Position numbers and translations under genes: made by a program | Source: Stratiolaelaps scimitus | Lineage: Eukaryota; Arthropoda; Arachnida; Mesostigmata; Laelapidae | Assembly: GCA_019614645.1 (NCBI GenBank) | Contig: JABWDB010000017.1 | Span: forward strand, 6,026,501-6,090,500 | Length of the DNA stretch: 64,000 nucleotides | Reading direction: 5' to 3' | In this document: positions 41,305 through 55,305 of the stretch, piece after piece | Numbering within the stretch: the first letter of the stretch is position 1 | Layout: every line of letters begins with the position of its first letter | The notes under the pieces: generated by a model | Told to the model about the DNA's origin: nothing | What the model saw: the letters and a program-made list of their open reading frames with translations, nothing else | Database searches by the model: none

Positions 41305-44300
41305 TAGCTGTTGTTGTTCAAGCTGTAGACGACGTAGGAGAATTGGGGTTAGATGGGCGGGCATGGGCAAGGACCTGGGCTGGGCAAAGCGGAGAGAAAA
41401 TGCCGACGGGAACAGGCAAGCAGCCACCCCATATCGGCGATATCTGTCTCGCGCTGGATGCCTTGCGCCTGCTGGCGTCGCTGCTGCAACTACCACTGTC
41501 ATAGTTCACCGACAATACCAGGGAGGCCCCTCCGAGCGGAGACCCCGCTGACAATGGCCACGGAACACAGATAACGTCTCCCGCCAGCGCTGAGATAAGG
41601 ACGACGTCTCTGAGACCGTCGACGTCGAGCGGGCGGGCCGGCATAGAGCTTCCACAAGCTCCACCCGTACTCGTTCCCCATACGAGCAGCCCAACAACCC
41701 CCACCCCCAATGCCAGGATCTCTGCCCGGGCCCGCACTCGCTCTGCGGGGGCATTAGAGCCCCCGGTAGAGACCAGCGAGCGAGGACGCTAGAGACTGAA
41801 TGTGTCTGTATGGCTGTATATGGGTGCATGTGTGTATGTGTGCGCGCGAAGCCGGGACCCCTAACCCAACAGACCACCGGAAGAAGCTTAGAATAGGCTG
41901 AAAATGCAATAAGGGGCAGCAAGGGAAAGATGGTGGCACACTGTGGCTGCACAGATGCGGGCATTTCGCAAATACTGTACATACAATTGTGGGCGGCAGC
42001 AGTAGCTGCAGCCAAAAGGCGGAAAAGAACAAAAACAGAAAAAGAACATGGACTGGGGCACAAAAAACGAACCTAACCCGCTGCCATTGTAGGTAGTGGC
42101 GGCGGCGGCGGCGGCGACGGACATAGAGGAGAGACGTTATCAACATTAACTCGGACCCGTGACATATGATCTATAGGTATACAGGATGTATCGTAATTAC
42201 GCTGCATTCATTTGTACATTCACGTCTTACGTACTAGACGTATTCAGGCTATTCGCAACGATTTGAGGGGCTCGGTCCCCTTCGCCTTGCTGAGCACATA
42301 GGGTACCGCCTACAACGCATGGTCTGGCGCAATTGTCTGACTCTGCGATTACGTGTGTATGTAATATAGGTACATATATGGGGCAAGTCCTCTATCGAAT
42401 CTTGTATAACTAGCATCAGCTTGTCGAAAGTGGAGTCAATAATTTAAGCCTCACGTCATCGTTATCCGTTGAAACTATCTGAACAACTATTTTTTTCAAA
42501 TGAGGTTCTGTCATGTCGCGGAGTTCAGGTCATTACAGGATAATGCTATAGTGTGCATGCCGTAGACTAGGAATAGTGTAGCCTCATAATGAGGAAAATT
42601 AATAGACAGAGCATCTCTGTTCGGAGAAGTGTCTAGTTTGGCTAGGTCTCAGTTCCACCGCAATGCCGACAATCCTACCGGGGACGTTAAATGTTGGCCG
42701 AGTGTCTGCTCGGAAAATTGCCTCTGGTCTCAGTTCCACCGCTAACGTATGTTATAAATCCTCAATGCACGTTGACGGTAAGCGATATCAAAGTGTAACA
42801 TGCAGGGAAAATGTTGCCTGCCTCCTTGGGGTATCCGGTAGTCTCCAGAACGTGTTCTATAGAAGTCGATGGTGACGCCATTATTGATTTTACATATATA
42901 TAACGTAACCAGAGACCTAATCATTTCATCTTCCATTTTCTCTATGTATGATTGACTTGCAGTTTCGGGATGTCGCACGACGGACCTCACAATGGCTGTC
43001 AGGCTCCACGCGGCGAACGGCAGCATGTCATGGCTCCTCATCTGAACTCAGATACATCGCCACTTGTCTGGTCGAACTGCTCTCGTCAGGAGATCACGAA
43101 CTTCCTCGAGTAAGTCTTGCTTCCATTGCCGATATGTTGACTCCTAGTTCTGAGGAAATAATAAAACACCTCCCTGTACAGAGGTGACTCTGACACAGTG
43201 AAGTTAGCCACGCCAACCTCTAACACAGTAGCTCTCCCATAGGAAGGGACACAACGCTGGACGTCAGTCCAAGCCAGCCTTAGCCTAAATCTATATAGCA
43301 CTTGCATGATACTAGGTGCCTGTCCGTTGTGATAGATCAGCCCGAAACCATGGCATGTGTACGTGTGCAATTACAAATAATTCGTTTAGCTTCTGTTGTT
43401 CGAACGTCTGCTGCGGCTGCTGTGATCGGACCACCACGGAGACTAAATTGTCCTCAAGTAAATATTATTAGCCATCGACTACGCCATGCCCCAAAGGCAT
43501 CGATCTGTCCATCTATGGTGAGGTCTCACACTTATTGACGGAGTGATATTGATACCGGCACAATCGTCATGCTCATCAAGTTATCCGACATCAGGATAAT
43601 ATCGTCGTGTATTGACCATCAGTCGACGGTGCTGCGACTGCCGTTGCAGCCGGCAGCGTTGGCTTCTTATTCTTCTTCTACTTCTTCTCCCTCGATGCGA
43701 TGCCTCTCGTCGGAGTCGTCATCCGCCTTCCCTTAACACTACGCGTTATTGGTGCTACTGTCAGCGTTATTATTGTAGGGACCTCTTGATATACTTCCGA
43801 ACCGTTGTACTTGTCGCCGGCCCCTGTTGTCGCGCCGTTGCACCTGTCTAGATAAATATACAATATTACAAGCTTGCGCATGACCTTTCTCGCTGTTCAC
43901 AGTGGTGTACACAGTCGTCGAAGATCTACTGGGAGTTAATGAATGCCGTGTCCGTGTCGGTCGCATCCGACATCTAAATACAATACATCTATTTATCGAT
44001 CTGCGTAGCTTTCTGCGAAGCTCGGCCCCTATTTATCTATGCAGCCAATAGATGGACGATAATAGCGTCACGATTCGATTTATTTTGTATTGCCAAACGA
44101 AACCGGTACATGACGGGTTCCGCACATACAACGTGTTTAGGTGTGTGAACCTCCTGGTGGACGAGATGATGGCCCGGGCTGCCTTTATCGGGAATGCATA
44201 CGTTTAGTTATGCCCGGGATCTACTCTGCTCTGGTCTTTGTTCCCACAGAACCCTCGCTTCGAGTATGCTCTTATGCTCGAAGCTAATTAACGCATGGGT

Positions 44301-47300
44301 ACCCGTCATGTAGCTGATTAGCCTTCAGTCTTCTCGGAAATACAGAGATTTTCCGCTTCGCCTTCCGGCTCCTCTTTTTCTAAGGATCTGGAGCGCTGAC
44401 ACGTAACTGTCATCGCGCTACCCTTGAATGGACTAACATGTCTATGGTACGAGCTCTCATCATCACTGCTAGTGTCTGTCGTAGACCCTGTTGACAGAGC
44501 CTCGTAACTGGACACTTCTTAATGAGCTACAAAATAGAACGAGTGTATCTCATCCACCTTTGGTAGATGGCTGTCGTTGAAGAGGAGGTGTCATCTAAGC
44601 TTGGTCCTTGTATTCGCTACCGGAGTAGAGAATTTAACTTCGGATAATTTGTAACAGAGGAAGACACTCCGGAGTTTGGCTTGGGTGTCGCACAGCGTCC
44701 GTGGACTTGCGAGCTCAAGTCAGCGACGGCCGGGAGCGAGACGGTGGTCTTCAGCGACCGTCAGCTTGGGAAACGCTGGCTAAGGCGGTGGCGTCGTTCG
44801 TACGCTGAGAAATTGCAAAGTTGAAAGCGGCGAAACATTAGTTTAAAAGTTTGTCCTTCGTTCGTCTGCTCCGTTGGCAGGCCCCGCTGTTTCCGGGCTC
44901 TTCCGGTTGCACCCACCAGAATGCTTTATGAGTGGCTCGTTTAGATTTTACTTTCTCGCGCGTACGATCGCACAGGAAGAAGAGGTCTCGAAGGGTCCCA
45001 GCAAACTGAACGAGACGGAGCAAAGAGTAGTTTGGGAAATAAGGAGAGACGGGGCTGGGGTCGTGGCGGGGGCTTTGAGATGGAGAAAAAGAACCCGAAT
45101 GAAAAAACATGCGGTCGACACATAACCGAAAACCGCAAGAGACAATACACGGGTGCAGGTAGAGCGAGCGTAGGCGACGGCTGCTGTGGCGGCTCGAAAG
45201 GGCTAGGTTAGACCGAGCCAGTTGTAACTGTATTGCCTTCGGCTCAGATCGAGAGTTTTGAATCTGTCTCAGGCGGAACAAAGCCGCCGGAAAGACCTAC
45301 ACGGTAAAGAAGGTTACGATTGTTGAAATGTATGTATAGTAGCGGCGTCCGTTGTTTAGGACTTGTGTGGTGGCAGTTCTAGATAATTGTTACCTTAAGA
45401 TCCGGCAGGAGTCAGCCGTGAGTTGGAAACCTCACTGAATTAGTTTTCGCTTCTCCAACTCGTAATGTATCCACGAGGATGGTAGGCTTATCTTATACAT
45501 CGCGCTCTATTTGCTAGTTGTCGTCACTGAGCCTCAATTCAATCAGTGACATTATCAAAATGTCACCTGGCGCGTGACTGGAGCAAAGTCCAATTGGATT
45601 TTAATGAAAGCGGGTTTGTGTTAGGTAGGTTGACATCACGTGGCCTTTGACTTTACACTCTTTCGAGGGCTTAGAACTGCATCATCGGTTGAAACTACTA
45701 CGGCACATACAGAGCAAATTAAATGATCTAGAAATCAATTTTTTAGTGTGCTACACCAATGCCCTTCAAACTAGTAGCCCCGCTCTTCCCTTAATCGGAA
45801 CAGCATACGCTGATATTTGGGGAGCGCCTGCATCCTGATTAGATATGTAACTGCGTACACAGGCACGCCTAGGGAAGCCTAGATACAGGTAGAAATATGG
45901 CAAACGCTATAAACTCTCGTGAGTGCATTACTATATTACATAATAGAGATGTCAAAACCAAAAAGGCGAATGAAACATTTATTATTAGGGCTAAATACCA
46001 CCTATATGATGCAGCCATAGTTTTGCTACTATTTTCCTCCTTCGATGTTCATGTAATACCATCAACCGTTGTAGTCTATCAGACTATCAGGCTCAGTCAT
46101 AGCATCGACACGCTGTACTAAAAACTAGCGAAAATGTCCCCATTGGCTTGAAGATCGCCGTACTTTTTATCGATCGAACTACCGATCTATTGCCAGGAGT
46201 GTTGGCCAAGATTATCCATCGCCTTTTTGCTCGTTGTTGGTCTTATCTGACCATCGGTCGGTCATACTGGACGTGTCTGGACGCTTTCTCCAACCGACCT
46301 ATGTGACGGCACGGTAATGTTAGCCATATCCCGGCAAAGCACGATTTCTAGGGAGAGAGAGATGAGTATTTGACACGCCAGAAGCGCTCGTACATCGTAA
46401 TTAATTTCATTACAATTTACTGACACGTAGGTACATGCACCGTGGCCGATTTGTGGTAGCCGTTCACATTTCGAAGATAGAAATACTCGTTGAGTTTAGT
46501 TGGGTGCTACCGAAGGATGGGCCTCGCTGGATGATAAATTGGCAAGGGCACGTTCGTGACGAGCCAGTAGATCTCAAGCACTTAGGAGCAATATTTTAGT
46601 ATCCGTGTTGCCAGCTGCGGCGGAAACTTCTTTCCTTCTGAGCTTACCGGTGTGCCTTCGGCTGAGATAGCGTTTTCGAACACTGTTGAAACGCTTGAAG
46701 TGGATCGATCCGGCAGAGCTCTCCCATATGGCGGGCTTCGACAGGACTCAAGTAGTTTTCGCAAGAGGCGTCTGAAGAGAAAGCGAGCGAGCGAGAGAGA
46801 GAGAGAGCAAGAGAGTCCCCTGTAAGCCTCCGCGATGTAGTACAGTATAGTTATCTCAGTCAGTCGGTAAACAGTGTAGGCTATGCATGTTAGCCGACTA
46901 CCTAATCGAGGCCACGTGTGTACAGTAGTTTTACATCAGGGTCAACTTTGTCATCCACGTCAACCCCCCTGCACTGGATCGGCCCACTTTCATGGAGACT
47001 GGAATGTCTCCGGTGGTGACCGTGCGTTTAAAGAAAATTTCTTGCTCTTCTTGTACGTTGCAACACGGGCATTTAAACCAATAGGCCACTGTTGTCAGCG
47101 ATTGAGATGATGGTGTCGATTAACATCTAGCAAAAATGTCAAACATCTGCTCGAGCGATAGAAGAAGATCATGTACTCGAAATGTTAACGCGGCTCGACA
47201 CAAACTGCACATCCTAAAAACCACTTCATCATTTAACTGATTACAGTCGGGACTGGGGCCGCTGCCTTGACGACGAACCCTTGGCACACAACTTCACCTT

Positions 47301-48739
47301 TCCAGTCCTGCCACCGGGAGCTATGTACGATGCGGATCACCAGTGTCGGTTGCAGTATGGCGCTGGCGCCAAATACTGCGACGGTATAGAGGTGAGGATA
47401 TCGCTTGTTTTTTTTTATACAAGTATATGTGTAATCATTTCGTTTAGATCGTTTGCATGATTTATCCGGCTATACTAATAAAAAAAAACTGATAATAGTA
47501 ATACTAACAATAATCATATTAATCAACATATGCATTTTTCATGATACTGAAACAATTGCCGCTGATTAAATAAGAATATTTGTGCAACAACATCATTATG
47601 TTCGTTTTTACTATTAGAATTATTATCAGTTCGAGAAATAACACTCGAACAACCCCTACAACTAGTAGATACCGATTAGATTGCTCAAAGTCGCCGTCTG
47701 GATTCGGTGCGAAGGACTTGAGAACCCTATACCCGAATCCATCTATCCCACGAACACCCGCTTAACAGTTTCCGATCGTAGCGAACACCCTGGAGTGGCA
47801 ACATGCTAGTGTCTCTATGGGGTACTATCTGCTGCTGATTTGTCTTCCCGGAACGGGTAATAACCGCTGTTTATTTACTGCCTGTTCATACTCGGAAACA
47901 CCCGAGTGAGGAAGACCTTTCACCGAAGAGGGTCCCCGCTAACGAGGTGCAAGCTCCTTTAAGCTCTTCTTATTAAATAGCATTTTCCTCATTGACATCA
48001 ATCAGTGCCTCTTTAACTACCTTCACTGTAAATTTGGCTTTGTGCCGGAGGGTCATAGTGTTATCCACGCAACTCGCGAGAAGGACAACTGCAGCCTTTA
48101 AATACAGTGACCTGTATTTTTGTTCTCTATGACTAGATTCCACAAGCGGAGCATTTTCTTTGCACACTGTCCACCTATTGTACATGACAGCTTCTCCTGG
48201 CAATGACAGCCTGGTCGCATTGAGATTTTTTTGCCTCCATGCGCCGCCGCGAGACGGTACAGGCGACGTGTAGTGACCACCACCACCATTTCAGTATCGT
48301 TCAATATGATACCTATCGATCCAAACACTCGAGGGGATTGTTAAGCTCAAACGGGCTTGTTATACGCAATGGACTTGCCCACCTCCAGCCCGGCGTCTTG
48401 GCATGGTAAGACGTCAACAGGAGCAGGCAAACACAGCTAACGTTCCTCTCTGTCGACCGATGACGCCAGTGGCTGTCGGCTGGTTCACGCTTATTGGCAA
48501 TCGCCCACCGTTCGATGTCCTCCATTCGTATGCGCATCATCATCAAATAGACACCGCCGCGCTGCAATGTGTGACGAATATCGGGCATGTAAGAACTCTG
48601 TGTGTGTGTGTGTGTGTCTGCACGTCTATTGTACACCTCACCTGAGACGTATATGTGACCTGTCCATCAGATTGCTTCTTCAGCGGTCAGCTACGCACGG
48701 TGTTATGCGCACGTCGATTGCGCTGTATATATTGCTGAT

Positions 48740-48777
<38 letters not shown>

Positions 48778-51700
48778 CGTCTGGCAAACATCGCCGATGA
48801 TGATCACGATACACTCGATGTCATCAGCCGTCGCTGTCGAAATCGGCACTCGCTCAGTAGCGAAGCAGCAGCAGTGAAAATCAGAGTCAAGCCGATAGGT
48901 CGTCCATTCATTCGCGAGCGTAGCATTGTATGTTTTATTCGATGTGCGCGTTGAGTGACACCTACGAATAAACGAAGAAGATTGAGGTTGGGCCCGAGAG
49001 ACCTGTCAATAGTCAGAGGGGACTTGTGGCACCGAGTAGCTCGAATCACCACTTATCCGATTACGGGCGACACCGTGATGTCGATGGTTGGTCGCCAATC
49101 TATGCCGAAACAAGGTAACTAATGAGGCCACTAATGAGGCGAGTTTATAAAAACTTCCTCATTCCGTTGTTCCGAGAAACACGAGGCCCCGTGCCCCCAC
49201 GAGGGCGGATGCGGGCAGAGCAGGTACACAGCGAGCCAGCCACCTCTAACGAAGAAGCTCCGTCGACTACCTGCCTTGTTCAAATAATTCTCGGTGCTTG
49301 GTTGAATCGATGACGATGTTCGGTATATACATGTATATATATATATATATATACATTCATCCAACATACGTGCCTATATAAGCCAGCCTCTTCTCAAAAA
49401 CAGACGTTCCATCCACTGACCTACACATATGTAACTTTCGGCCAGTTTTTTGTTCCTCGGACGCAACCCCCCTGCTAGAGCGAGGCGCATCGATTTGAAC
49501 ACAAAATTTCGTGAGGGAATGATTAAGTAGTCTACCCGTTCGCCAAAGATACCCAAATACGGCACACAGCTATTCAAACAATAAGAACACACGTGATTAG
49601 AACATGTCTAGCCAGTAGTAACCATGATTGTAGATAAGTGCTATGACATCCATTACGAATAACTTTTAAAGAAAGATGCGGCACACAACGAATTAACGCA
49701 TAAGGTGGAGGGGGTGATACTTTTTGGTCGTTGCCACTGATTTTTTAATTACGATAATTACGAAAAAAACGTTTTACGTATCGCTCGACAGTGTGCCTCC
49801 TGTCCGAAGCTCGGGGTAGTGTGCTGAGCGTTTCTTCCTCAGAATAGACATTGTCTTCTTCCTCGCCCCCGCCGGCGCGAAGTCTTCTTTTCATCCGGAA
49901 ACTGATCCACGTTTTGTTGGAGGTACAACTTTGTACGACTGAAAAGGCAAAGCTACATGTGTTTAAATTCATCCTTAATATGATTTATTATCGAATGCCA
50001 GAGCGTTCTTCATCTTGACGATCGCCAGGGCAACGGCCGCGGGGCTTAAACCGGAGGAAGCGGCGGCGAGGTCGGATTGGCCGATGCCGACGCCGCGATG
50101 TGGACTCAAGCGTGCAATTGGGTACTTATCGTACTACCTAGGGCTGGTGTGTGTGCGCTTGTGTGTGTGCGTCCAGTCGATCGAGTTGAGTGAAGCTTTT
50201 GCCAGCGGCCTACTCTGGCTGCCGTAGTCGACCGTGAACAGCATAACTTCCCCTCCCGTGTTCCCCCGGTACTACGACAGGTCGTTGGTCACTGATTATC
50301 TTTGGCACGCTCTTGCCTCTGGCCGTGCAGCCATCGCTGTACGACCCGAAAGGACCTGACGTTCAACCAACAACGGGCCATAGAGGGTATGGCGGGCCTT
50401 CTAACTTGTGTTTGCTATCTAGATGGAGCTAATTATAGACAAGCGGTGCGCGGATACGGCAGAAGGGACTACCCATCCAGAGGCGTGTATGTGTGACACA
50501 GAGAGAGAGAGAGAAAAAGAGATAGCTAGGTGTGAAGGAAAGTAGGTGAAGCAACGACAATAGTAGTAAATTCAACCGCAGTCCGACTACTGCAGGGTGT
50601 TGCTGACACGAGTGCCGTTGAGATCCGAGGGAAGGTGTCGCTAGGTAGTACCCGTTTACCAGCGTTATCCAATTCGACGAAGAACGTCGAGAGAATGTTG
50701 CTGCACAACGATAATATGCATTTAGCGTACTTATGGATTAGCTGGGTAATTAGTTTTAATTTAATTGGAAGGTGGCTTCTATACAGATTCGTCTAAAAGG
50801 ACAAGAGAGCCTCATACAAATAGATTCACGTCCCATACCCATTGCTATTTACCACGGGTCCTGCTTTGCGTGTACGCGATCATCTTAAATAAACCACCTG
50901 CAACAAACAGTTGATGTTGTCATCATTACTACGTCAAAGACAATTGTATGTTTGTGGTATTCTTTCAAAATGAGTGTGTACAAGTATTGTTGTTTGTCGT
51001 AGTCGATGGTGGCGTTGATATTGTACAAGTGTTAATAGTTGAAGTGTCGCAACTTCAGTGTCACTTTCTAATCTGGACTTACGCTTCAGGTTGACTAGAT
51101 TGCCCTCGCAGAGATAGGCACTCAACAGAGGATGGTTTTAGAAAGCAGAGACGTTTTGTCATCCACTTCAGCGTTGCACTGGATTGACCCACTTTCGTCG
51201 GAGATTGGAACGTCCCCGGTGGTGTCCGTGCGTTAAAAGAAAATTCGCTCGTCTTGAAATAAGATTGCCCTTACAATACAGACAAAATTCCTCCATCCGA
51301 ACTTTCATTCTTGGATTATAGGGACCACCTTTGATATTGTGTAAAGGTAAAGCTATATTGGTTTATTAAAAAAATACTGCAATTTTACGATGCTTGAGTT
51401 CTCTTATATGTCATCACGTAGGCGGGACTCGAACCTGCAGCCTCTGACCTTTTACAGGCGGAGACTTAGCCGTCCAAACCACCGCGCTTGAAAGTAATGT
51501 ATGCGTACAAGCGTGTGTTTCGTAGCCGTTACGAATCATAACATTGCTACTATCACACTCTACTTAATTATTTAGTATGATACTATTATATCACCGCAAC
51601 ATGTATGGAACAAAAATATATTGAGTAGCCCATTATACGTAATACTTAACTGAACATATTATACTCTATATTGTAGAGTATTCTAGTGTAACTTGTGCTC

Positions 51701-52513
51701 TCGCAAACTACAAGTGGTACAAACACCATCTCGACCAGTCATATTGCTGCTATTCAACTCTCAGAATATTCAGTCATCGAGGCCTTCATTATCAGAGCTG
51801 GCAAGTTGCCTAATTTTGCAATACTTGCTTTCAACTACATAGAATATCGAGCATACCAGTTTTAGCATTGTTCTATTTGTCAGCATTATATTAACGTGTT
51901 CATTGGTATGCAATGAATGACTACGCCTAACAGTAGACGTTCATTTATTATATATATATATATATCAGTTCAAACGCTCAATATGCTCGTCTATATGAGT
52001 CGGGGGAGGGGGTGAAGTTGATTTTGTGGCGTTCAGGGTCATCGTTCGCTGCGAACGCGCGAAGTCGAAGCTAGGCCGGGACGGACGAACCGCCCCATGG
52101 AGAACCCTTCTAGATGAGGGTTCAACGCGATGACTAGTTACATTAGAGCATGTGGGGAGTACGCTTCCATCATCGAGATTGACTTGGGCCCAGGAGCGAT
52201 ACGGGTCGATTTAATAACGTGCTCACATAGCGTAAATGTCAGGAATTACAAAGTTGTTATGGCGGCCTAGGTCGTCATCACCATTACACCCGCCGCTATA
52301 CATGTCGGACCTTTGCGGTTTTGGTGGTCTACCTCTGGCTCAATCCCTATCTCTCGATATATTAAGGCTATATGATTTCGTGCCTTTGTTCTCGCTCACT
52401 TCTCGCACTGTAGCATGTCTTGACAACCAGCAAACCACCTTGCCGTGGTGAGGTAGGGTGCAGGTTTGCTGCGGGTAGCTTCAACAAACACACGTGAACG
52501 TGCGTGGGCACGT

Positions 52514-52573
<60 letters not shown>

Positions 52574-53092
52574 AAGATATGTGTATATACTTAGCGTTGC
52601 ATTTGTGCAGGATACAAACGAGCTTCACATTGTTATTGACCTCCGGGTATCAATCGATAAACATCCAGTTCATATATTGCACATAGCCATAGTGGCAATT
52701 GCGGTTCAACTAGTTCCGTTGTGCATAGTTTTCGTCATGTGTGTTTACAAGGGGAAGGTTCTAAATGTGACAGCTTAGGTGTCACAGAGCCCTTCATAGG
52801 GACTTCAGCAACTCGAAAAAGGACGCAGCACGCCTGTTCTTGTTCAGCTATCAGTATATGACACTTCATGTACAATGGCCCGATCCTGTTATCCTATAGA
52901 CCAGCGTAAGTTCCATGGGATCCAACAGCATGGGTTTGCATAGAACGTTTCTACAGCGATTTCTCGTACGGTTCTCTGCTGCTATAGTAGGAGCTCATTG
53001 ATCGCCGGTATTGCGATTAGGGGCCCACAATAGCTGAAGAATCATCGATACATCCTGGACGAGCATTGTCCGTCTGTCCGCCCCTTCCCACA

Positions 53093-53128
<36 letters not shown>

Positions 53129-55269
53129 TTGAATAATCAGTAACGCCTGTATCCATGGTTTTTTTCTGCTGTCCTTCGCATTACAGGAGGTTTGTCAAAC
53201 CCTTTGGTGTCGACTGGACAATAAATGCGTCACAAAAATGGAGCCTGCCGCTGAAGGAACCGTATGCGACAAAAACAAGGTGAGCAAATCTATTTCGTAA
53301 TATACAAATGTATAATAATATACTACCTGAATAATATGAAATAGCGCGAGTCGCTACACGAGCCGCAGTGCAAGCGCTGCGATGGCGCGGTGAGCGTTGA
53401 CCGGACGATGCATAAAATTGCGCCGCGTGTATCGCTATCATATTGCACTGGAGTGTAGTGCGAAAATGCTGGCAACAGATGGACATTTAAACGCAGGAAA
53501 ATACGGTCAAATTCGGCCCGTATCTTTTTTTGTTCGTAAACTGTGTGTTTTGGGAATTACACTGACGTAAATTCGTCACGTTCGCAGGCTCAACTGGCTT
53601 AAGCCTATGAAGGGATAGGAAGGGTCGCTGTCTGCGACCAGCAATGGCAGTTAAATAGAGTTTACGATTCCGCTACGGGGGCCACGAAAGATGTTCTTAA
53701 ACTGCCGTGCGTTAGGCGGAGCCGGGACGCTCTAAACGCACTGCAGTTAAAGTACATCTTCGCTGGCCTCGGTAGCGTAATCTCAAATTAGTCGTATATT
53801 TTTGAGCTTATTTTCTCATACACAACGTAATGTTTCGAATGACGTTGGCAAACATTTCACTTAAAAATTAAATATTTGATGAAAATGTCAATATGCGAGT
53901 GGGCAATATGCTCAACTTTACTCTATAATAACTACCTATGAACGTCTGTCCTATTTGAGCGACCACGAACTGCCTGGCTAAGTGTGTTGGCAACGGAAAC
54001 CTTTCAAGGATCACGCGGTAACGCCAAACAGAGCCAGTGGCAATCATCCTTTCCTGGAATGTCAAATACTGTGTGTATTATAATTCTAAGATCTTGATAA
54101 GAGAATCGAGTTAAATATGCAATGGAATGGTGTACTATTGTGTGTCACGTATGACGAAGGACTCACTTCCGGAAGTTTAAAATTTCCATAGAAGCATACG
54201 TATATAGGTCGAGTTGATCGGGGTCTAAGCAGATCATGGCAAGCAACTGTTTTGTGAAGAATCCTGGCCAAGTGTTTCTCGGAAGGTGGAGGGCATGTCT
54301 GGCGTTTCCTCTAGAGCTGGTACGAATATGGCCAAAGAAGCTGTGCAAGACATTAGCTCATTCATGGAACATATTATAGAAACAGAGTGAATACATGAAA
54401 ACCCGCTCACGCGAGTGTCAGCAGGAGTTAGCTGGGACGTACTTTGTGATCACCGTTGAACGAAATGATGGATCAGATGTTCCACATGGTTAATTTTTTA
54501 CTTGAAAATACTGCAGACGATGAAACCCGATCCTGTTTGACTTTGTCCATGAGTCCCAGATGAACAATTTCGACCTAATACTTCCGAGTTTGAGCGCCAT
54601 GCGCGATGCGCCTTTGAACGACGAGTTATTCAAATGCGACCACTCACCTTATGGAGTTTACGTTCAAGAAATCTATACGGCTAAACTAGCGGATTATATC
54701 TGTATTGTACCTAATCTCTTGCTTGCATACACATTGTATGGGCGGATGGAAAATCACCGAAACCCAACAAATGCATATCTGTATGAGGATTTCCAATTAA
54801 TTAGTATAGACCCTTTGATAAGATCACACTTACAAGGAGACCAACACAGTTTCTAGGTCGGAAGTCCAGTTAAGCAATCAATGATGTTATGCCAGTGAGC
54901 GATTTGCTTGCGCAAACTGCAATAGCGAAACCGACCACTGGGCACTCCCCACGTACGGCTCTCCATCTACATTCACTGCACAGACTCTGATAGTGATCAA
55001 TGTAAATGTTCTGATCAGGAAAGTCATCACATGCCAGAGACGATTACGGTAATCACAGTTTACAGCATGCGTCGCCATCTGAGCGGTTGACGAATATTTC
55101 TGTAGGGATTGGTAGGAGCCGATGTCAATTGCAGCAACTCCAGTCGCAGTGAAGTTTGCCTCCGAGACATCTCACAGACTATGAAGGCCGATTGCACAAA
55201 TGGATCAAAGGGGATATCAAAGTAAGCAGACGGATTTGCAGTCGACCTGAACTCTCGTGCTTGTACATC

Positions 55270-55305
<36 letters not shown>

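Larger units (their letters stand above)
36219..42962 (+). other. ADAMTS intron 5 (6.7 kb)
   Basis: Splits the zinc-binding motif. Contains GC-rich patches (about 39080-40060 and 41330-42120) with only low-complexity open frames, an ATA-type triplet run (41112-41142), a GTT/GCT triplet run (41271-41325) and a truncated SINE with target duplications (42645-42742). The rest, including 36220-39050 and 40060-41100, shows nothing recognisable. Confidence 0.7.
43110..47246 (+). other. ADAMTS intron 6 (4.1 kb)
   Basis: Holds a small hairpin (44257-44284), a family B repeat (46262-46360), a GA-rich run (46782-46808) and a family C repeat (46946-47053). A minus-strand open frame at 44838-45281 (147 codons) has no recognisable domain. 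Nothing else seen. Confidence 0.7.
47392..53186 (+). other. ADAMTS intron 7 (5.8 kb)
   Basis: Rich in simple repeats: a GT run (48599-48617) and AT arrays at 48747-48776, 49334-49354, 51948-51966 and 52514-52566, plus a CT array (53095-53124) close to the acceptor of exon h. Also a family C repeat (51153-51256) and a tRNA-like segment (51418-51494). No coding sequence recognised. Confidence 0.7.
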
